Origin: Desulfonauticus submarinus
Lineage (GTDB): Bacteria; Desulfobacterota; Desulfovibrionia; Desulfovibrionales; Desulfonatronovibrionaceae
DNA: 64,000 bases
Assembly (NCBI RefSeq): GCF_900104045.1
Contig: NZ_FNIN01000006.1
Location: 48,527 to 112,526 of the forward strand
Direction: 5' to 3'
Each line of letters begins with the position of its first letter. The stretch's first letter is position 1. The notes under the pieces are model-generated. The model had not been told where the DNA came from, ran no database searches, and saw only the letters and a program-made list of their open reading frames with translations. The position numbers and the translations under genes are program-made. Of this stretch, positions 60,428-64,000 are shown piece after piece.

Positions 60428-61708
60428 ATGTTAGATTTAAAGTTTGTTAGAAAAAATTTAGATGTGGTAAAAGAAGCTTTAATAAAAAGAAATATGGATT
60501 TTCAATGGGATGAATTTTTGAGTTTAGATGAGGAAAGAAGAAGTTTAATTCACAGGGTAGAGAAGTTAAAGGAAGAAAGAAATAGATCTTCTCAAGAGGT
60601 AGCCCAGAAGAAAAAGAAACAAGAAGATGTTCAAGATTTAGTTGAAAGATTAAGTATAATTTCCAAAGAGATTAAAGAACTGGATGCTAAGTTAAGAAAA
60701 ATAGATGAGAAGTTTAATAATATTTTACTTACTATACCTAATATACCTCATCCTTCTGTTCCTATTGGCAAAGATGAAAGTGAGAATAAGGTGATAAAGG
60801 TATGGGGAGATGTTCCAACCTTTAACTTTCAGCCAAGAGAACATTGGGAAATAGGAAAAATTTTACAAGGATTAGACTTTAGTAGAGCTGCAAAGCTCAC
60901 AGGAAGTAGATTTGTAGTAATGTGGGGATGGGCAGCTAAATTAGAAAGAGCTCTTATAAATTTTATGTTGGATATTCATACCAAAGAACACGGATATCTA
61001 GAAGTTTTGCCTCCATTTATTGTAAATGCAGATTCTATGCAAGCTACTGGTCAGCTCCCAAAATTTAAAGAAGATTTATTTAAGTTAGAGGGGTTAGAAT
61101 ATTATTTAATTCCTACAGCCGAAGTACCAGTGATTAACTTGCATAGAGACGAAGTTTTGCAAGCAGAACAATTGCCGATTAATTACACAGCATATACCCC
61201 TTGTTTTAGGTCAGAAGCTGGTTCTTATGGACGGGATACAAAGGGTATAATTAGACAACATCAATTTGATAAAGTAGAGCTAATTCGTTTTGTTCATCCC
61301 GAAGACTCTTATGAAGAGTTAGAGAGGTTAGTTAGACATGCAGAGAAAATTTTACAACTTTTAGAGCTTCCTTATAGAGTAGTTGCTTTATGTACAGGCG
61401 ATCTTGGATTTTCAGCAGCTAAGACTTATGATTTAGAGGTGTGGTTGCCTGGGCAAAATAAATATAGAGAAATATCGTCTTGTTCTAATTGTGAAGATTT
61501 TCAGGCCAGGAGAGCGAATATTAGACTTAAGGATAAAAAAAATAAAAAAATAAAATATCCTCATATCTTAAACGGTTCCGGATTAGCAATAGGAAGAACC
61601 TTGGTAGCGATTTTAGAAAATTATCAACAGGAAGATGGTACTGTAATTGTCCCCAAGGTATTAAAACCATATCTTAATGGATTATCCAAAATAGAGCCTA
61701 GGAAATAA
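60428..61708 (+). CDS. serS: seryl-tRNA synthetase
   Basis: A 426-residue class II synthetase charging tRNA-Ser and tRNA-Sec. An N-terminal coiled-coil arm (about 25-110) is followed by the catalytic core. Motif 2 is [21 protein letters not shown], with serine contacts in PTAEVPV and [13 protein letters not shown]. Motif 3 is [20 protein letters not shown] precedes the ATG. The stop codon lies inside the left arm of a long inverted repeat. Confidence 0.97.
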   Translation: MLDLKFVRKNLDVVKEALIKRNMDFQWDEFLSLDEERRSLIHRVEKLKEERNRSSQEVAQKKKKQEDVQDLVERLSIISKEIKELDAKLRKIDEKFNNILLTIPNIPHPSVPIGKDESENKVIKVWGDVPTFNFQPREHWEIGKILQGLDFSRAAKLTGSRFVVMWGWAAKLERALINFMLDIHTKEHGYLEVLPPFIVNADSMQATGQLPKFKEDLFKLEGLEYYLIPTAEVPVINLHRDEVLQAEQLPINYTAYTPCFRSEAGSYGRDTKGIIRQHQFDKVELIRFVHPEDSYEELERLVRHAEKILQLLELPYRVVALCTGDLGFSAAKTYDLEVWLPGQNKYREISSCSNCEDFQARRANIRLKDKKNKKIKYPHILNGSGLAIGRTLVAILENYQQEDGTVIVPKVLKPYLNGLSKIEPRK

Positions 61709-61815
61709 ACTTTAGGCCTCCATCTTTGTTTACCTAAAAAAGGGGGATTTTGGGTAAACAAGAAGAGGGAAAGATATGGCCAAGCTACACCCATGATGGA
61801 GGCCTAAAGTTTATT
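61704..61815. repeat. 112-bp element with 21-bp perfect inverted ends and nested hairpin
   Basis: Bases 61704-61724 (core ACTTTAGGCCTCCATC) are the exact reverse complement of 61795-61815. The 70-base interior contains a second stem, TTGTTTACC (61726-61734) with GGTAAACAA (61753-61761). The left arm includes the serS stop codon. There is no T-run on either side and no coding frame inside. It could be a structured RNA, a terminator between convergent genes, or a small mobile element with terminal repeats. Confidence 0.75.
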
Positions 61816-62136
61816 AAACTCTTTCTCTTTTAAAATACTTCTATAGTTATGTCAATTTTGACTTAATTTTTATTTTAAATACTTTTTTGTCTGGTCTTTA
61901 TTTTTAACTATATAACATATTGGTTTTTTTGGTCTATTTTTAGGTGTCATGGAAATTTTTTTAAATAAAGTTACATTTCCTGTTTTTGGGATACAATTAA
62001 AATATAGTTATGAGAGTTATAGAGCCTAAGCAGTCGGTTCTTGAATTCGGGCGATATAGGTTTGAATAGATAGTATGATAGTTAGCAATTTTTCTGTTTT
62101 TGGATGAAGTCAAGTATTAACTTTGAGAGGGATGGA
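61816..62136. other. unassigned intergenic region between serS element and hemerythrin gene
   Basis: About 320 bases, mostly AT-rich, between convergent genes. A less AT-rich patch at about 62028-62060 (including GCAGTCGGTTCTTGAATTCG) stands out, but I see no tRNA, known riboswitch or ORF with a ribosome-binding site. Confidence 0.4.
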
Positions 62137-62673
62137 CTATTTTATTTGTAGGTAGAACCAAATACTTAGGAGTACAAGTGTACTTATTCCTATGAGTAAA
62201 AATAGCCATTTTTTATAGGGAGTTTTATTAGTGATAAGCGTTTTATGTTTGTTATATTTTATATTTGGGAAAAGTATTTTTTCTTCTTTGGCAATACGGG
62301 TACGTAGTGCCAAAATAATGGTTTGGGTATCTGATATAAAAGAGGAAGAAGACGATTTTATATTTTCTAAAGGTTTCCATTTATTTATGTAAGCACTAAA
62401 GGCTTGTTTTAATCTTCCCATTTCTTTGGAAAATTTTTCAGCTAATTCTCTTATTTCTTTATTTGGATGCTCGCGTAAAACAGGGTACATAAAGTCATCT
62501 TCTAGCAAAAGATGTTTTTTTAGAGTTGAGGATAGCGTCGATAAGATTTTTTTTAATTCTGGGATATTATTAAACTTTTGGGTTTCTTTTATTTTTAAAG
62601 TCTCTTTTTCCAATGAAGTTAATAAATATAAAATAGTTTGGTGTTGTTCTGTTAGAGATTGATAATAGTTCAT
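62137..62673 (-). CDS. membrane-anchored hemerythrin HHE protein
   Basis: A 178-residue protein. The N-terminal 135 residues form a four-helix HHE domain with LTEQHQTILYLL, LKKHLLLEDDFMYPVL and a late RIAKEEKILFPNIK, supplying His and Glu ligands for a di-iron site. A single membrane helix (about 155-174) anchors the C-terminus, so the domain probably faces the cytoplasm. Such proteins sense or scavenge O2 or NO in anaerobes. GGAGA precedes the ATG. It is monocistronic, convergent with serS. Confidence 0.85.
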   Translation of the reverse strand: MNYYQSLTEQHQTILYLLTSLEKETLKIKETQKFNNIPELKKILSTLSSTLKKHLLLEDDFMYPVLREHPNKEIRELAEKFSKEMGRLKQAFSAYINKWKPLENIKSSSSSFISDTQTIILALRTRIAKEEKILFPNIKYNKHKTLITNKTPYKKWLFLLIGISTLVLLSIWFYLQIK

Positions 62674-62835
62674 GTCTTTTCTCCATTAGTTTTATAGTTA
62701 AAGTAAAGATACTTTATTTTTTTTATAGAGATTTGTAAAGTTCAGTTTAAATTTTAGATAGAGTTGTTTTATTAGATTTTTTAAGGTTATTTGAGATAAT
62801 GTTTAAGAAGTTATTTAATTAGGTGTAGGTATTGA

Positions 62836-62870
62836 AGAAAAAACACAGCGAGAGAGAACTCTCGCTGTGT
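62836..62870 (-). terminator. intrinsic terminator of the TauE/SafE gene
   Basis: A 12-base perfect stem (ACACAGCGAGAG with CTCTCGCTGTGT), four-base loop, followed on the minus strand by TTTTTTCTTC. It lies about 30 bases after the transporter stop codon. Confidence 0.92.
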
Positions 62871-62901
62871 AAAGGTAAAAGAAGTGGATAAGTAGAGGTT
62901 T

Positions 62902-64000
62902 TTAGAAGGGAGGCAGTATGCTATATCCTAAGAATCCTTTGGTTGTGTAGCGAATACCTACATAAAAAGCCAACACTACAAACAATCTCTTCAACCAAAT
63001 GTCTGGAATATATTTGGAAGTCCTTGGACCAATCACTGATCCTACTATTATTCCTAACAATTCCACTCCTATTAAAGGCCAAAATACAGGAGTACCTTTA
63101 ACAAACATATAAGAAAATATACTTGTAATCATACCTATCAATACTGCTAATGCTGAAGTTCCTGCAACCAAATACATGGGCAAACCTGCAACACTAGTCA
63201 AAAATGGTACTAATAAAAATCCACCACCTACTCCCAAAAAGGAAGCTATTGCAGCAATAAAAAATCCACCAACTACTGGAATCAATGGATTAAAAGAAAA
63301 TTCTACTCCATAAAATGTAAATACTACTCTGGTTAAACTAAATGACCTTACCTTTACTCCTAACTCACTCTCATCTATCTGAGCACCTTCTTTTTGCTTC
63401 TTCACACTCTCCTGAAATGCTTTGGCTGCCTCTTTGGCCTTCTTCTTCTTAGCCTGACCTGCTGGAGTGGTCTCGTAAAATAAATAACACCCCAAAAACA
63501 ACACAAATAATCCAAAATATCCAATATATTGCTTTAAAGAAATCTTACCAGCTGTAATTACTGGTACCAAATAACTACCACTAATAGATCCAATGGCTAA
63601 CGCTAATCCCAACGGCAATACAAGTCTGCCCATCTTCCAATAATTAAATGATGATATTGCTGCACTCGTACCTACCAACCATTGGTTAGATACCCTAATT
63701 GAGTCCGTTAATACCTTATTTAATACTGGAGATGTCTTCTTAAAGGTAGAGGCATAGTTGCCTAAACCATACACCGTAATATGACCAACTCCTGCCATTA
63801 TCCCACCAAATGCTCCTACTGTAGAAAATATCCAACCTACCCATATGGCCCAAAAAAAACCAACTATTAAATTAATCTGAGGAGCTCCTGGTATCCCTAA
63901 ATAACCCTTTGCTGCCCCTTCATTAATCATCCCCGCTCCCTCTCCCTTAGGAGCCTGCGCTATCGCTTCACCTAACCTGTCCGCTAACGCAGGATGACTA
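62902..64000 (-). CDS. sulfite exporter TauE/SafE family transporter (5' end missing)
   Basis: At least 365 residues of a polytopic membrane protein. The reading frame stays open to the window edge upstream of the internal Met at 63930, reading ADRLGEAIAQAPKGEGAG, so the true start is outside. Two homologous halves carry the family pattern: GGIMAGVGHITVYGLGN and, later, SFLGVGGGFLLVPFLTSVAG. A charged loop with KKKKAKEAAKAFQESVKKQK lies between them. TauE/SafE proteins move sulfite, sulfoacetate or other sulfur anions, plausible in a sulfate reducer. A terminator follows. Confidence 0.88.
   Translation of the reverse strand, partial: SHPALADRLGEAIAQAPKGEGAGMINEGAAKGYLGIPGAPQINLIVGFFWAIWVGWIFSTVGAFGGIMAGVGHITVYGLGNYASTFKKTSPVLNKVLTDSIRVSNQWLVGTSAAISSFNYWKMGRLVLPLGLALAIGSISGSYLVPVITAGKISLKQYIGYFGLFVLFLGCYLFYETTPAGQAKKKKAKEAAKAFQESVKKQKEGAQIDESELGVKVRSFSLTRVVFTFYGVEFSFNPLIPVVGGFFIAAIASFLGVGGGFLLVPFLTSVAGLPMYLVAGTSALAVLIGMITSIFSYMFVKGTPVFWPLIGVELLGIIVGSVIGPRTSKYIPDIWLKRLFVVLAFYVGIRYTTKGFLGYSILPPF

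Noticed and set aside
62020..62070. tRNA-like sequence (GGTTCTTGAATTC)
   Set aside because: No acceptor, D-arm or anticodon stem can be folded around it on either strand.

Overview
This is an AT-rich, densely packed chromosomal segment. Gene content suggests a low-GC, motile, anaerobic sulfate-reducing delta-proteobacterium of the Desulfovibrionales type. Pointers are a tetraheme class III cytochrome c3, a siroheme-decarboxylase (AhbB-like) gene beside hemL, two futalosine-pathway menaquinone genes, a MucR-family regulator, feoAB, a TauE/SafE exporter, and many c-di-GMP and chemotaxis proteins. The taxonomic placement is inference; no rRNA is present. I see no tRNA, CRISPR array or insertion sequence.

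Layout. 1-5.1 kb (+): end of ileS, then lspA and lgt (lipoprotein processing), a small PLDc_N membrane protein, a YbgF/CpoB-like lipoprotein and a NIL-ferredoxin; then a PilZ protein, a degenerate histidine-kinase-like ATPase and cheZ. 5.1-12.7 kb (-): a translation cluster reading hisS, aspS, def, fmt, DUF116, rsmB and a cation-efflux gene. 12.9-19.1 kb (+): MobB/Fe-S protein, a dCache chemoreceptor, a flavin-type oxidase, then the ferrous-iron uptake set (FeoB-associated Cys-rich peptide, feoA, feoB). 19.2-22.4 kb: an HD-GYP gene and a GGDEF gene side by side, then small orphan genes including a Cys-rich DUF2325 protein. 22.4-28.5 kb (-): one 2022-residue exported protein with two VWA domains. 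28.7-33.7 kb: PhnN-like kinase, a VapBC-like toxin-antitoxin pair, an AsmA-like protein, alkaline phosphatase and a YibE/F membrane protein.

33.9-42.3 kb: two molybdenum-linked fusion proteins (MoeA with a periplasmic-binding-protein-like domain; FmdE with a MoCF domain) surround cobS, a SAM hydrolase, a YitT protein, a DUF2156 protein and MucR. 42.3-54.4 kb (-): a long co-directional array of menG, ugd-like, mqnB, mqnD, ispB, an HDOD-PAS-GGDEF protein, purL and an orphan YcaO protein. 54.4-57.9 kb (-): a possible 29-codon leader ORF overlapping a GC-rich hairpin, an acidic coiled-coil protein, cytochrome c3, hemL and ahbB. 58.1-64 kb: a second chemoreceptor with a CZB-like sensor region, serS, a striking 112-bp inverted-repeat element, a membrane-anchored hemerythrin, and the 3' part of a TauE/SafE transporter.

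How it fits together. Much of the window serves anaerobic respiration (menaquinone, heme, cytochrome c3, iron uptake, molybdenum cofactor handling) plus core translation and purine synthesis. Signalling is concentrated on c-di-GMP (PilZ, HD-GYP, two GGDEF proteins) and chemotaxis (CheZ, two receptors). The least explained items are the giant VWA protein, the leader-ORF/hairpin at 54.4 kb, the 112-bp inverted repeat after serS, the PilZ-kinase-CheZ trio and the YcaO protein next to purL.
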